Assembly (NCBI GenBank): GCA_903834195.1
Contig: CAILIB010000018.1
Coordinates: 1-44,035 of the forward strand
DNA: 44,035 nucleotides
Source: an uncultured Candidatus Berkelbacteria bacterium
GTDB taxonomy: Bacteria; Patescibacteriota; UBA1384; CAILIB01
Direction of reading: 5' to 3'
This document shows, piece by piece, positions 23,843 through 32,298 of this stretch. Each line of letters begins with the position of its first letter. Position 1 is the first letter of the stretch. Position numbers and translations under genes: made by a program. A model generated the notes under the pieces. The model saw only the letters and a list, made by a program, of their open reading frames with translations. It was not told the DNA's origin and did no database searches.

Positions 23843-23870
23843 AGATTAGAAATATCAGTAAAAATACACC

Positions 23871-24257
23871 GTGAAAAAAGTCCTTGTGGTTGATGACCAA
23901 GCCTTTATCCGTCAAATTTTCATGCAGTTGATTCGTCAGATTCCTGACACTGAAGCAATGGAAGCTGAAAATGGAAATGCTGCACTTGGCAAAATGAAAG
24001 TTGCCCACCCTGACCTCGTACTTCTTGACATTACAATGCCTGGAAAAGATGGTTTGAGCGTTCTGCAAGAAATGCGGGCCGATCCTACCCTCTTCGAAAT
24101 TCCGGTCATTGTAATTAGCGCCCACGCTGACCAAGAAGCACACACCAAGGAATTGGGTGCAAAGGCGTTCATTAACAAAGTTGACTTGAACAATATTGAT
24201 CTTGGCGGAATCATCCGCGAGTTCATTGGTGTTCAGGCTGAAGCAATCGCCGCGTAA
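23871..24257 (+). CDS. cheY: Chemotaxis response regulator CheY
   Basis: The protein has 128 residues from a GTG start. The receiver motifs are complete: Asp8-Asp9, phosphoacceptor Asp53 in LVLLDITMPGKDG, Ser83 in IVISAH and Lys103 in FINKVDL. It has no tail, unlike the other CheY in the window, and is the better candidate for the free signal carrier. It is divergent from the che operon and shares its promoter region, which should keep the two in step. No ribosome site is visible. Confidence 0.93.
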   Translation: MKKVLVVDDQAFIRQIFMQLIRQIPDTEAMEAENGNAALGKMKVAHPDLVLLDITMPGKDGLSVLQEMRADPTLFEIPVIVISAHADQEAHTKELGAKAFINKVDLNNIDLGGIIREFIGVQAEAIAA

Positions 24258-24361
24258 CAAAGCACGAGATTGTTCTGATTTTGGTAGACTCTGCTTGTCA
24301 GCGCCTGCCATTTTCGGTATGGTTGAGATACTAATTATAGTGATCTGTCAGTTCTTCTATC

Positions 24362-25144
24362 ATGATCTCAACATACATCTCTCTACTTGGTGAATTTGGT
24401 TTAGATAACCAAGAATCTCGCACCTACCTTACCCTCCTTGAAATTGGTGCTGCTAATATTTCCGACATTGCACTGCACTCAGGCATAAAGCGCACTTCAA
24501 TATACAACTTCATTGGCCACCTGGTTGAAATAGGAGTTGTAAATCAGAGTGTCCAAGGTAAAAAGCGAATTTACAAAGCTGTAGATCCTGAGAGCCTTGT
24601 AACCCTTCAAGAAAAGAAGCTTGAAACGTTCAAGAAACGAGCAAAAGAGCTCGCGCTGTTTGTAAATCCAAACGTAGAAAAGCCACGTATCACCCACTAT
24701 GTTGGAACTGATCAAATCAAACAGATTTTTAACGAAATTGTGAACTGTAAACATGAGTGCATGTTTATTTGGCCCCACACATTAATTCCAACTACAGTAA
24801 AATGGGGCGATGATTACTTGGGTGATTTAGAAGAAATGCGTATCAAGTCCGGCGTGACTCACCGCTTACTCCGCATTCCAAGTTTAGATCTTGATAATTT
24901 CATTACTCCCAGCCTAGCTGATGAGCATTTGCGTGAAATCCGCTACGCTTTGAAAGGAACTGACTTTCCAATGGCAATGTGCATTTACGATACTGGAAAG
25001 GTTGCCTTTGTTTCGTCTCACCGTGAGTCTTTTGGATTTATGATTGAAAGCAAAGAGCTCTATCAATCAATGACGTTTCTTTTCAACCTATTTTGGAACT
25101 CGCTCGAGAAGCCAGAAAATATAATTCGCGAGAGCTCTAAGTAA
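24362..25144 (+). CDS. TrmB-family transcriptional regulator 2
   Basis: The protein has 260 residues. The N-terminal winged helix-turn-helix (about 5-75: FGLDNQESRTYLTLLEIGAANISDIALHSGIKRTSIYNFIGHLVEIGVV) is the TrmB type and is followed by a coiled segment and an effector-like domain (VGTDQIKQIFNEIVN). It lies between cheY and a histidine kinase pair, so it could adjust chemotaxis genes, though no matching operator is obvious. It converges with the response regulator gene, with 1 base between the stops. Confidence 0.88.
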   Translation: MISTYISLLGEFGLDNQESRTYLTLLEIGAANISDIALHSGIKRTSIYNFIGHLVEIGVVNQSVQGKKRIYKAVDPESLVTLQEKKLETFKKRAKELALFVNPNVEKPRITHYVGTDQIKQIFNEIVNCKHECMFIWPHTLIPTTVKWGDDYLGDLEEMRIKSGVTHRLLRIPSLDLDNFITPSLADEHLREIRYALKGTDFPMAMCIYDTGKVAFVSSHRESFGFMIESKELYQSMTFLFNLFWNSLEKPENIIRESSK

Positions 25145-25145
25145 G

Positions 25146-25535
25146 CTACGCAACGAAACTTGGCGCATCAAGCACGCGCTTAATATCATCAATCAGTTCA
25201 TCGAGCCGATGTTCTGATTTGGTGTAATATTTCTCTACACCAAGCTGAATATATGATTGTTCCTGATTTGGATCATTAGAGCCAGACACCACAAAAACTG
25301 GGAGATTTTTCCAGGCTGCATTTCCTTTTAGTTCCGAAACAAATTGCAGACCATCACCATTACCAAGTAAAAAGTGATCAACCCAAATTGCATCAATTTC
25401 TGGGAAGTTTGCCAGGTATTCACGAGCTTGTACCACTGAACGTGCTGGTAGCATTGTCCAGCCAAAATCATCAAACTTTTTGTGTATTACTGCTTGAAAA
25501 AGCTTATCATCTTCAAGGACGAGTATGGTATGCAT
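25146..25535 (-). CDS. Response regulator partner of the soluble histidine kinase
   Basis: The start at 25535 gives 129 residues beginning MHTILVLEDD and stands 4 bases after the kinase stop. A longer start would overlap the kinase by 71 bases. The receiver has its acidic pair (Glu8-Asp9-Asp10), phosphoacceptor Asp53 in AIWVDHFLLGNGDG, Ser84 in VVSGS and Lys106 in YYTKSE. HFLLGNGDG replaces the usual 'MPxMDG' loop. There is no DNA-binding domain, so it should act by protein contact. Confidence 0.88.
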   Translation of the reverse strand: MHTILVLEDDKLFQAVIHKKFDDFGWTMLPARSVVQAREYLANFPEIDAIWVDHFLLGNGDGLQFVSELKGNAAWKNLPVFVVSGSNDPNQEQSYIQLGVEKYYTKSEHRLDELIDDIKRVLDAPSFVA

Positions 25536-25539
25536 TGAA

Positions 25540-26625
25540 TTACTGTGCGTATGGGAGATAGAGACAAAATGAAGATCCTTGACCAACTTCCGACCACTCA
25601 AGGTACACACTTCCCGCCATTCCTTCAGCCATCAATTTGGCGATATAGAGCCCTAGCCCGCTACTTCGATTTGGATCAAGAGTAAGAGCGTCATGGTTAT
25701 GTGCTTGACGGAACTTCTTGAAAACCTCATCCCGATCTTCTGGTGCAATTCCCGGACCTGTATCCGAAACTCGAATTTGAACGCCATGCTCATGTGCCTC
25801 GAGCGTAAATCGAACTTCTCCTTGCTTAGTAAACTTAAGCGCATTTCCAGCTAAGTTGGTCAAAATCTGTTTACTCCGCTGACGATCTGCCCAAACTGGA
25901 TTGAACCCACTGCATTCAGTCATGAGCAATTGAATCGCCGGATTCTGGTTTATCCCTGTTAAATCCCGAATGAGCTCGGCAACTAAGTCCTTAGCTGAAA
26001 AACTTTCAAGGACATAGGTAAATCGACCCTGCTCCAGCCGATCCATATTCAAAAAATCATTCACCATTGAAACAAGTCCATCTGTAGAATGAATAATCTC
26101 TTCAGTCATATCCTTGAGTAGCGGATCCGGATACTCAAGGTGATAGTAATCCTGAATTAATTTTGCGCAGCCACTTACAGCAACTAACGGGGTGCGCAAT
26201 TCGTGGGAAAGTATCGAAAAAAATTCTTTGCGTGCGGCTTCATCCTGACGATACTTTGTTTCATCAGTAAGAATAATGCAACAATGTTCAGGCTGTGCGA
26301 GCGGGACTAAACTACCTGAAAATGACTTTTCACGTGTATGCAACTCACCTAAATTAACAATTGCACGCTCTGAAATACATCGCTCAACTTCTTCAGTAAA
26401 GGTTTTTTCAGGTTCAAAGGAACGATTTAACTCATTTACCAGTGCAACTCCCGGAAATTGAAGTGCAAAGGCAGTATTCCGGTACCAAATGTCAGCTGCA
26501 CCGTGAACTAAGAGCGCAACTGCAACTGGCATTGCATCTACTAAGAGCGCCATAGACGCAAGCTGAGCTGAACTGTGATCTTCTTCGTGTGCACTCATAT
26601 GCACAATATCGTAGATCCTTATCAT
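25540..26625 (-). CDS. Soluble sensor histidine kinase
   Basis: The protein has 361 residues without a transmembrane segment. The first 125 residues resemble a PAS-like sensor (VDAMPVAVALLVHGAADIWYRN). The HisKA domain carries His141 in FFSILSHELRTPL. The ATPase domain has the N box NLAGNALKFT, G1 DTGPGI and G2 GLGLYIAKLMAEGM. It should detect an internal signal and phosphorylate the response regulator just downstream. The start may be Met1 or Met10. Confidence 0.92.
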   Translation of the reverse strand: MIRIYDIVHMSAHEEDHSSAQLASMALLVDAMPVAVALLVHGAADIWYRNTAFALQFPGVALVNELNRSFEPEKTFTEEVERCISERAIVNLGELHTREKSFSGSLVPLAQPEHCCIILTDETKYRQDEAARKEFFSILSHELRTPLVAVSGCAKLIQDYYHLEYPDPLLKDMTEEIIHSTDGLVSMVNDFLNMDRLEQGRFTYVLESFSAKDLVAELIRDLTGINQNPAIQLLMTECSGFNPVWADRQRSKQILTNLAGNALKFTKQGEVRFTLEAHEHGVQIRVSDTGPGIAPEDRDEVFKKFRQAHNHDALTLDPNRSSGLGLYIAKLMAEGMAGSVYLEWSEVGQGSSFCLYLPYAQ

Positions 26626-26790
26626 TAAAAATTAATGAAAAACTACGTAGATATAGCCCATATTCTACGACATTCAATAAATTCCAGGTTCAACATATCA
26701 TTTTTATTTTCGACTTAGTTAATCGTATTTAGTGTCGATATATTAGTCGAATATCTTGTATACTAGAAATACATATTGTAATTAAATTTA

Positions 26791-26806
26791 GGAATAGGGG
26801 CATTCC
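26791..26806 (+). promoter_or_regulatory. Hairpin presenting the ribosome site of MCP 2
   Basis: GGAAT (26791-26795) pairs with ATTCC (26802-26806), leaving AGGGGC in the loop just before the ATG at 26809. The loop holds the only ribosome-site-like sequence of the gene. A 5-bp stem is weak, so a regulatory effect is uncertain. Confidence 0.35.
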
Positions 26807-26808
26807 AC

Positions 26809-28998
26809 ATGGCGCAACGAACATCAAAAAAAGCGAAGAATGCGATTAATTTAGCCATAATCGCAGTTATTTGTGGAGTAGGAGGAGTTACTGCTAACAG
26901 TCTGGTTGCCAGCGCTCACACTAAGGCTATTAGCACAGTAAACACCGACTATAACGACAAAATCACAGCAAACGAGCTTACAGCAAAAGCTAGTGACTTA
27001 GAATTTGTCTTCAAGCACATGTACGAGTCAGCGCGTACCATTTCCCTTCTTCCTGGAATGCGCAGTAACGCCGGTGGAAATCGTCAAGCAGACGGACCTC
27101 TCGGAAATAATGATGGGAGTACTTCACAAGATGCAGTTGAGCAAGGCCGTCTTAGTACTGAAGCGAGCCAGACCATCCAACAGCTCTTCAATAACCTCGC
27201 CAGTGACGTAAACGTTGGTGAAGTATATACAGTGGGGAAAGGCTTTGATTACGTAAATAAAAACAATGTGCCATTCACGATGAATGACACATTACTTTTC
27301 GGGACTAATGGCCAGAACACATCCACAGCGGCAGCTACAACTTCTGACACACCTTCTGCCTATGAAGGTGATGAGTATAGCTACTTCCCTAAAGTCTTAA
27401 GTGACTACGAGGCAAAGTACCCTACCCTCAACTTCGCATCTATTACTGATATTCCTGCCACGTTTTCCTCAGTTATGCTGACGTGTCTGAATGACCAGTA
27501 CGTCTCAATCAGCAATGGAAACAAGGCTGAGACAAATGGAATTGTCTACACAATTCCATACTATGGTACCGACGATGCTTTCAAAGGCATGGTTGCTGTG
27601 ATTTTCCGTACCGATATGATTGAGGCTCGCTTGATCGGTGTGCCAAATCTGATTATCACCGACCAAGACAAAACTGATGCTAAAACAGCCGGCTGGAGCA
27701 TGCCAACTACACCAGCTAACTATGTCTTGTATAACACCGAGAATAAAACGTACATCTACGATCGTCGCAATACCGATTTAAAAAAATTGGTCGACTCAGG
27801 CAAGATCCTTACCACAGCTAGTAATGTACTACGAGCAGATGTTCCTACCACTGGCGATGTCCATTGGAAACTCGCCTATGTTATTCCAGATAGCGCTTAT
27901 GCTGCTGCTGCAACCAGTGAAAACAACCTCTATCACCTCAAAGTTTACGGCGTACTATTTGGCACAATTCTTTCAATCGGTATCCTTCTCCTCATTCTCC
28001 GACAGATCGAAAAGCGCGGTATGCTTGTTACCTACGGCAAGATGCTCAAGGACGCTTCCCAAGGTGATCTTCGTCAACGCATGGACGACTCCTTCGATTA
28101 CGAGTTCAAGTCGATTGCCAGAAACTACAATGCATTCCTCGATAATATTTCCAAGATCATAGAGAAAATTAAGGATTCGTCTGGCACACTTGCTTCCCAA
28201 GGAACAAGTTTGGATGCTGCAATCCACTCAATCTCTGGGAAAGCCGAGAACCTTGATGCTAATTCAGCCGAGGCTGCTCGAAGTGTAGAAAGTATTACAT
28301 CGACCATCAAGGACATGCATACAAAGTCTGGTAATGCTGCAACTGCTGCAACTCAGACAAGCGACTTAACTAACGCTTCTATCCAACGCAATATAGACCA
28401 GCTTCAAGAAGTAAAGTCGGCTGTTGACGAAGCAACCCAACGTGTTACTAATCTTGAAAAGAGTGCTGGTGAAATTGGAGAGTTCGTTAACGTAATTAAT
28501 GAGATCGCTGCCCAAACCAATCTCCTTGCTCTGAATGCCGCTATCGAAGCTGCCCGCGCTGGAGAGTCTGGTCGTGGATTCGCAGTAGTTGCTGACGAAG
28601 TCCGTAAACTTGCTGAAGGTACCACCGAGTCTACTGCCAAAATTGAGAGTATGGTGCACACCATCCAAGAGGAGACTAAAGAGACCTCAGTACAAATGCA
28701 GAAAGCCAGTGAAGCCGCCTCTAAGGGCACTGACCAAGCCAATAAGTCTGGTGGAGACCTTAAGGAGATTAAAGAGCACCTTGCCCAGCTCCAGCAGGCC
28801 CTGGAAGACATTACAGCCAACACTCAGTCACAGGTTGATGCCGCCGAGGTTATCTCACAGTCACAAAGCGAAGTTAAGACTATTGCAGCTGAGACTACTC
28901 ACGAAATCAGCGACAGCGCAAAATCGATTCAAGATATTGCAGTAATTGCCAACGAATTAAACCAACTGGTTTCATTCTTCAAGACTGATACTAAATAG
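26809..28998 (+). CDS. Methyl-accepting chemotaxis protein 2 (large sensor)
   Basis: The protein has 729 residues. Transmembrane helix 1 lies at about 14-33 and helix 2 at about 379-397, with an external sensor of about 345 residues between them. That is about twice the size of the sensors of MCPs 1 and 3 and fits a double-Cache-like domain. HAMP and the signalling coil follow, with tip [19 protein letters not shown]. It lacks the C-terminal [10 protein letters not shown]-like tail of the other two MCPs. It stands alone between a long upstream region (26626-26808) and a terminator. Confidence 0.94.
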   Translation: MAQRTSKKAKNAINLAIIAVICGVGGVTANSLVASAHTKAISTVNTDYNDKITANELTAKASDLEFVFKHMYESARTISLLPGMRSNAGGNRQADGPLGNNDGSTSQDAVEQGRLSTEASQTIQQLFNNLASDVNVGEVYTVGKGFDYVNKNNVPFTMNDTLLFGTNGQNTSTAAATTSDTPSAYEGDEYSYFPKVLSDYEAKYPTLNFASITDIPATFSSVMLTCLNDQYVSISNGNKAETNGIVYTIPYYGTDDAFKGMVAVIFRTDMIEARLIGVPNLIITDQDKTDAKTAGWSMPTTPANYVLYNTENKTYIYDRRNTDLKKLVDSGKILTTASNVLRADVPTTGDVHWKLAYVIPDSAYAAAATSENNLYHLKVYGVLFGTILSIGILLLILRQIEKRGMLVTYGKMLKDASQGDLRQRMDDSFDYEFKSIARNYNAFLDNISKIIEKIKDSSGTLASQGTSLDAAIHSISGKAENLDANSAEAARSVESITSTIKDMHTKSGNAATAATQTSDLTNASIQRNIDQLQEVKSAVDEATQRVTNLEKSAGEIGEFVNVINEIAAQTNLLALNAAIEAARAGESGRGFAVVADEVRKLAEGTTESTAKIESMVHTIQEETKETSVQMQKASEAASKGTDQANKSGGDLKEIKEHLAQLQQALEDITANTQSQVDAAEVISQSQSEVKTIAAETTHEISDSAKSIQDIAVIANELNQLVSFFKTDTK

Positions 28999-29004
28999 AT
29001 AGTA

Positions 29005-29047
29005 AATAACCCCGGATTTCACTTTCGTGTATCCGGGGTTATTTTTA
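29005..29047 (+). terminator. Rho-independent terminator of MCP 2
   Basis: AATAACCCCGGAT (29005-29017) pairs perfectly over 13 bp with ATCCGGGGTTATT (29031-29043) and is followed by more T. It is one of the strongest hairpins in the window. Confidence 0.92.
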
Positions 29048-29090
29048 TTGAGAAAAATACATAAAAATATTAGTACTACTAAAAAACCAC

Positions 29091-29606
29091 ATGGAACCAA
29101 TAATCTCACATGTCGCTTCGTGTCGCGAACGTGGTTTAACTGATGAAGAAACATGCAACTTTCTCCGTGTACAGGGCTATACTGAAGAACAAATTTCTAT
29201 TGCACTTTCTTCTCAACAACCTGCAGTAGTACAACCTAATATTTCAGGAACCACAATTGTGGCAAACCCTACTGATATTAAAGTTGATCCAGGCTACCTT
29301 GAGAGTTTTTCTTGGGGCTACTTTGGCACAAGCTTTGTGTACATCATTGCAATGAGACTTCCGATTTGGTCTTATTTGGCCCCTATTTTTTACACAATAC
29401 TGTGGGTAATATTACGAATTCCAATTGCACTTTTCTTTGTCTTTGTCCCGTTTGGAGGAATATTTTTTGCCCTGTTAAACATTATTGTTCCGCTTTATAT
29501 CTGGTACCGATTAGCTCATACCGTACGAACACCTGCATTCTATGGTCCTCGGAAATGGTCTTCCGATGAAGATTTTGTGAATACTCAGGACATATGGGAT
29601 TTATAG
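29091..29606 (+). CDS. Small membrane protein with UBA-like N-terminus, unknown
   Basis: The protein has 171 residues. Residues 1-43 form a small helical unit (GLTDEETCNFLRVQGYTEEQISIAL) that resembles UBA-like or 'SHOCT-style' three-helix motifs. A linker follows, then at least two membrane helices (about 80-100 and 102-140) with GIFFALLNIIVPLYIWYRLAHTVR. No family is recognised. It overlaps the next gene by 13 bases, so the two are coupled. Confidence 0.65.
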   Translation: MEPIISHVASCRERGLTDEETCNFLRVQGYTEEQISIALSSQQPAVVQPNISGTTIVANPTDIKVDPGYLESFSWGYFGTSFVYIIAMRLPIWSYLAPIFYTILWVILRIPIALFFVFVPFGGIFFALLNIIVPLYIWYRLAHTVRTPAFYGPRKWSSDEDFVNTQDIWDL

Positions 29607-29827
29607 GAAAAATTGCGTTTGTTATTTTAACTATCCTTGGCATTATGATTGCAAGCTTCACAGTTTCAATAGAACAAAAAAAGACAGCTGAAACTAATGC
29701 ACAGAAACAGTGTACCGATGCTGCATATAATGAATCGTATTCAGGCACACTTTCAACTCTAGGCGATGTAAACTCGTCGATTACTGACTGCATGAACTCA
29801 AGAGGATACCCTAACTATCAACCATGA
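29594..29827 (+). CDS. Short anchored protein, unknown
   Basis: The protein has 77 residues. An N-terminal membrane helix (about 4-24, KIAFVILTILGIMIASFTV) precedes a short external part with two cysteines (KQCTD, TDCMN) about 29 residues apart that may form a disulfide. The N-terminal helix layout is slightly pilin-like, but there is no prepilin cleavage motif. It overlaps both neighbours by a few bases. Confidence 0.6.
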   Translation: MGFIGKIAFVILTILGIMIASFTVSIEQKKTAETNAQKQCTDAAYNESYSGTLSTLGDVNSSITDCMNSRGYPNYQP

Positions 29828-30201
29828 ACACAGTCTCATACTTCGAAATTCATACAACTGAACCAGAACGTGCAATCACATTTTACTCAAACATCTTTGA
29901 GTGGAAATTTGAGAAAGAAGCACTTCTCCCTATCGATTACTGGCAAATTTCCACCAATGGTATAAACGGTGGACTCCTCAAGCGCCCTATTCAAACCCCA
30001 CCCAATGAGTACGGTACAAACGCATTTATGTGCTCAGTAATTGTTGAAAACTTTGACGACACAGCTGCAAAAATTCTTTCTAACGGAGGTATTATCGCCC
30101 TCCCAAAGTTCGCAATTCCGGGCAAGTGCTGGCAAGGCTACTTCATCGATACAGAAGGTAATACATTCGGAATTTTCCAGGTTGATGAACACGCTGCGTA
30201 A
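29824..30201 (+). CDS. VOC-family protein 2
   Basis: The protein has 125 residues and overlaps the preceding stop (ATGA). The VOC fold is indicated by MNTVSYFEIHTTEPERAITFY at the N-terminus (metal His in FEIHT) and GYFIDTEGNTFGIFQVDE at the C-terminus, similar to the 'PxGNxFgifq' ending of glyoxalase-like proteins. The function is open. It is followed at once by the remnant of another VOC gene. Confidence 0.9.
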   Translation: MNTVSYFEIHTTEPERAITFYSNIFEWKFEKEALLPIDYWQISTNGINGGLLKRPIQTPPNEYGTNAFMCSVIVENFDDTAAKILSNGGIIALPKFAIPGKCWQGYFIDTEGNTFGIFQVDEHAA

Positions 30202-30213
30202 ACATAGGCATAG

Positions 30214-30339
30214 GACGACACCTTTGGAACTATTACCGATACATTCGGAATCGACTGGATGGTAAATATTACCACCAGCTACGCAATTAGTACCGCTCAA
30301 GAAGTAAAACAGTCACCTGTGCACCAGCCTCTTTTCTAA
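30214..30339 (+). pseudogene. Remnant of a PhnB-like VOC gene (C-terminal end only)
   Basis: The frame reads DDTFGTITDTFGIDWMVN and then unrelated residues to a TAA. That segment matches the usual C-terminus of PhnB-like VOC proteins ('G..TDKFG..WMVN'). A stop codon stands immediately upstream in frame and no start is available, so only the last about 18 conserved codons survive. It directly follows an intact VOC gene and overlaps the end of the DUF1905 gene on the other strand. Confidence 0.6.
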
Positions 30340-30556
30340 TTGCTTTACGAGTTTCGGTCTTTATTGGCAATTTATGGGTTCCATTTCCCATTGCCATAAA
30401 TGAGCTTTTGAACGGTTTACCGTTGATTACTCCTCGAACTTTTACTATCCCACGCGTACCAAAAAATTCGACTGATTCTGGCCACACCACATACGTCCAT
30501 CCATGTGCGTTTGGACTTTTCTCGAGTACTGCTGTAAATTCCTGATTTAATCGCAT
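30287..30556 (-). CDS. DUF1905-domain protein
   Basis: The protein has 89 residues, one DUF1905 beta-barrel domain. Typical pieces are [21 protein letters not shown], then [28 protein letters not shown] and [21 protein letters not shown], close to family consensus. The biochemical role is unknown. It is the last gene of a minus-strand set with the DUF4260 and DUF1801 genes, 8 bases after the former. Confidence 0.88.
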   Translation of the reverse strand: MRLNQEFTAVLEKSPNAHGWTYVVWPESVEFFGTRGIVKVRGVINGKPFKSSFMAMGNGTHKLPIKTETRKAIRKEAGAQVTVLLLERY

Positions 30557-30564
30557 GGTGATAT

Positions 30565-30912
30565 TTAGTTACTCGAATCCAGATGAGTATGCTTAAATGC
30601 ATCAGTGTACTTTAAGCCATATCCAAGTGTACGGTCAAAGAATATGTGCCCCAGCACGATTGTTCCGTAGAACTGAACTGCAGGCCAACCCATGTACAAA
30701 CCTACAACGTACAATAATACTGCAATTCCTAGGTGATGAATGAAATTATAGGTAAATGCCCCAATCTTAGGATTAATTAAGTATCCAACCATACCAAAAT
30801 CTGGTGTGAGAAACAGGACAATAAACCACCAAAACGAATAGCTCATCTGCAGCGCAAGTACCACAGCTAAAATAAGACCAGCACAATATTCAAGTGATAG
30901 GAGTATTTTCAT
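30565..30912 (-). CDS. DUF4260-family membrane protein
   Basis: The protein has 115 residues with three or four hydrophobic helices (about 5-22, 26-40, 55-75 and 78-92). The C-terminal signature [21 protein letters not shown] is diagnostic for DUF4260. The function is unknown. Its start overlaps the stop of the DUF1801 gene by 4 bases. Confidence 0.88.
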   Translation of the reverse strand: MKILLSLEYCAGLILAVVLALQMSYSFWWFIVLFLTPDFGMVGYLINPKIGAFTYNFIHHLGIAVLLYVVGLYMGWPAVQFYGTIVLGHIFFDRTLGYGLKYTDAFKHTHLDSSN

Positions 30913-31301
30913 TTTGAACTCATTTTTGCTGAATCCATTTCTTTCAGCCTAGTTCGAATAATTTCCCTAAGCACCTCTTCAGGTAAAGGCTTTTCAAGTG
31001 TGAAGTGTATTGAACCTGAAGTAAGATCAAACCCATGCAATTTCTCGCGCATCGAATCAATTGTGCGTCCACTGCACGGATATATACTTAAATGTTTTTT
31101 CCAAGACAAAAACCCAAGCAAATTTTTTCCCATGTACGTATACATCGGCATTGCGTAGGCAAAGCTCTTCTCAGCTTCTGGCTCCACTTCAATAACCAAA
31201 GCACCAATGTGCTCGAATGCAGCGCGCACCTCATCTGATTGCTCAGTAAGATACTGCTCAAATTTTTGCATCTTTGTATCCATGTGCGTAGATATTAGCA
31301 A
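30909..31301 (-). CDS. DUF1801/YdhG-like protein
   Basis: The protein has 130 residues, or 124 from Met7 (position 31283). The frataxin-like DUF1801 fold is indicated by SFAYAMPMYTYMGKNLLGFLSWKKHLSIYP and the C-terminal GSIHFTLEKPLPEEVLREIIRTRLKE. Some family members were proposed as iron chaperones; others have no known role. It heads the DUF1801-DUF4260-DUF1905 set. Confidence 0.88.
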   Translation of the reverse strand: MLISTHMDTKMQKFEQYLTEQSDEVRAAFEHIGALVIEVEPEAEKSFAYAMPMYTYMGKNLLGFLSWKKHLSIYPCSGRTIDSMREKLHGFDLTSGSIHFTLEKPLPEEVLREIIRTRLKEMDSAKMSSK

Positions 31302-31325
31302 AGATTTACCACCCGAGACAGTCCT

Positions 31326-32291
31326 CTAGCGTACAACGACATTTTTAGGAGATTGCGAAAAGTACCCACGAATATTTTCCACTGATGTATCCCGAATTCG
31401 CTCAACCGCTTCCTTGGTATCAAAAGCAACGTGAGGCGTAATGAGGACATTAGGAAGCGAGAGAAGCTGCTGAAGGATGTTGCCAGGGTTTCCGTCAATA
31501 AGCGCACTTTCCCCTTCAAACACATCAAGTCCGGCGGCGGCAATTTTCCCGTCGTGCAGAAAATCGAGCAACACCTGAGTATCGATAAGTTCTCCGCGAG
31601 CAGTATTAATTACCACTAGTGAAGGCTTACAGTACTGGAGCACCTCCCAGTTCAGCATATGGTGGCTCTCTGGTGTTAATGCAACGTGCAGAGAGATTAT
31701 ATCTGACTCACGTACCAGCTGTTCTAATGAAACGTACATAAAATCTAACTCACGTGCACGGTCTTCATTAGGATAGAGATCATAAGCAATCCGACGCATT
31801 TCAAAGCCCGATGTCATCTTGAGCATGTGGCAGCCAATCCGACCGGTCCCGATGACACCAATGGTTTTACCTCGAAGGTCGAAGCCCATGAGGCCGTCTT
31901 GACTCATTCCTCCGGCACGGGTTCGGTTTACAGATTCAACCACCTTACGTGAGAGAGCCAACAGTAACGCAAAAGCCTGTTCAGCCACCGTATTCTCACC
32001 ATAACTAGGTACATTACTTACCGTTATGCCGTGCGATTCAGCCGCTGGATTAATGTGATTAAAACCGGTTGAACGTGTTGCTATCATTCGCAGATTTGGC
32101 AAGGCAGCAATCATCTCCTCGGAAATCTGTGATTTAACAAAAACTGATACAACTTCGGCATCGTCGGCAATATCCTTAGCCTGATCTAGTGTCATAAACG
32201 GCCCGTTCACACAACAAACAACCTGATCAGGAAACGTCGCCTGCCAAAAATCTTTCTCCTCCGGTTCGCACTCAAAAATATAGACAGCCAT
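31326..32291 (-). CDS. D-isomer-specific 2-hydroxyacid dehydrogenase
   Basis: The protein has 321 residues. The NAD-binding Rossmann motif is GKTIGVIGTGRIGCHML (about 143-159). The catalytic Arg lies in NTARGELIDT, and the catalytic His in VLITPHVAFDT. It would reduce a 2-oxoacid such as pyruvate to the D-hydroxyacid with NADH. It follows pyruvate kinase by 7 bases, so D-lactate formation from pyruvate with NAD recycling is the natural reading. Confidence 0.92.
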   Translation of the reverse strand: MAVYIFECEPEEKDFWQATFPDQVVCCVNGPFMTLDQAKDIADDAEVVSVFVKSQISEEMIAALPNLRMIATRSTGFNHINPAAESHGITVSNVPSYGENTVAEQAFALLLALSRKVVESVNRTRAGGMSQDGLMGFDLRGKTIGVIGTGRIGCHMLKMTSGFEMRRIAYDLYPNEDRARELDFMYVSLEQLVRESDIISLHVALTPESHHMLNWEVLQYCKPSLVVINTARGELIDTQVLLDFLHDGKIAAAGLDVFEGESALIDGNPGNILQQLLSLPNVLITPHVAFDTKEAVERIRDTSVENIRGYFSQSPKNVVVR

Positions 32292-32298
32292 ACCCCTC

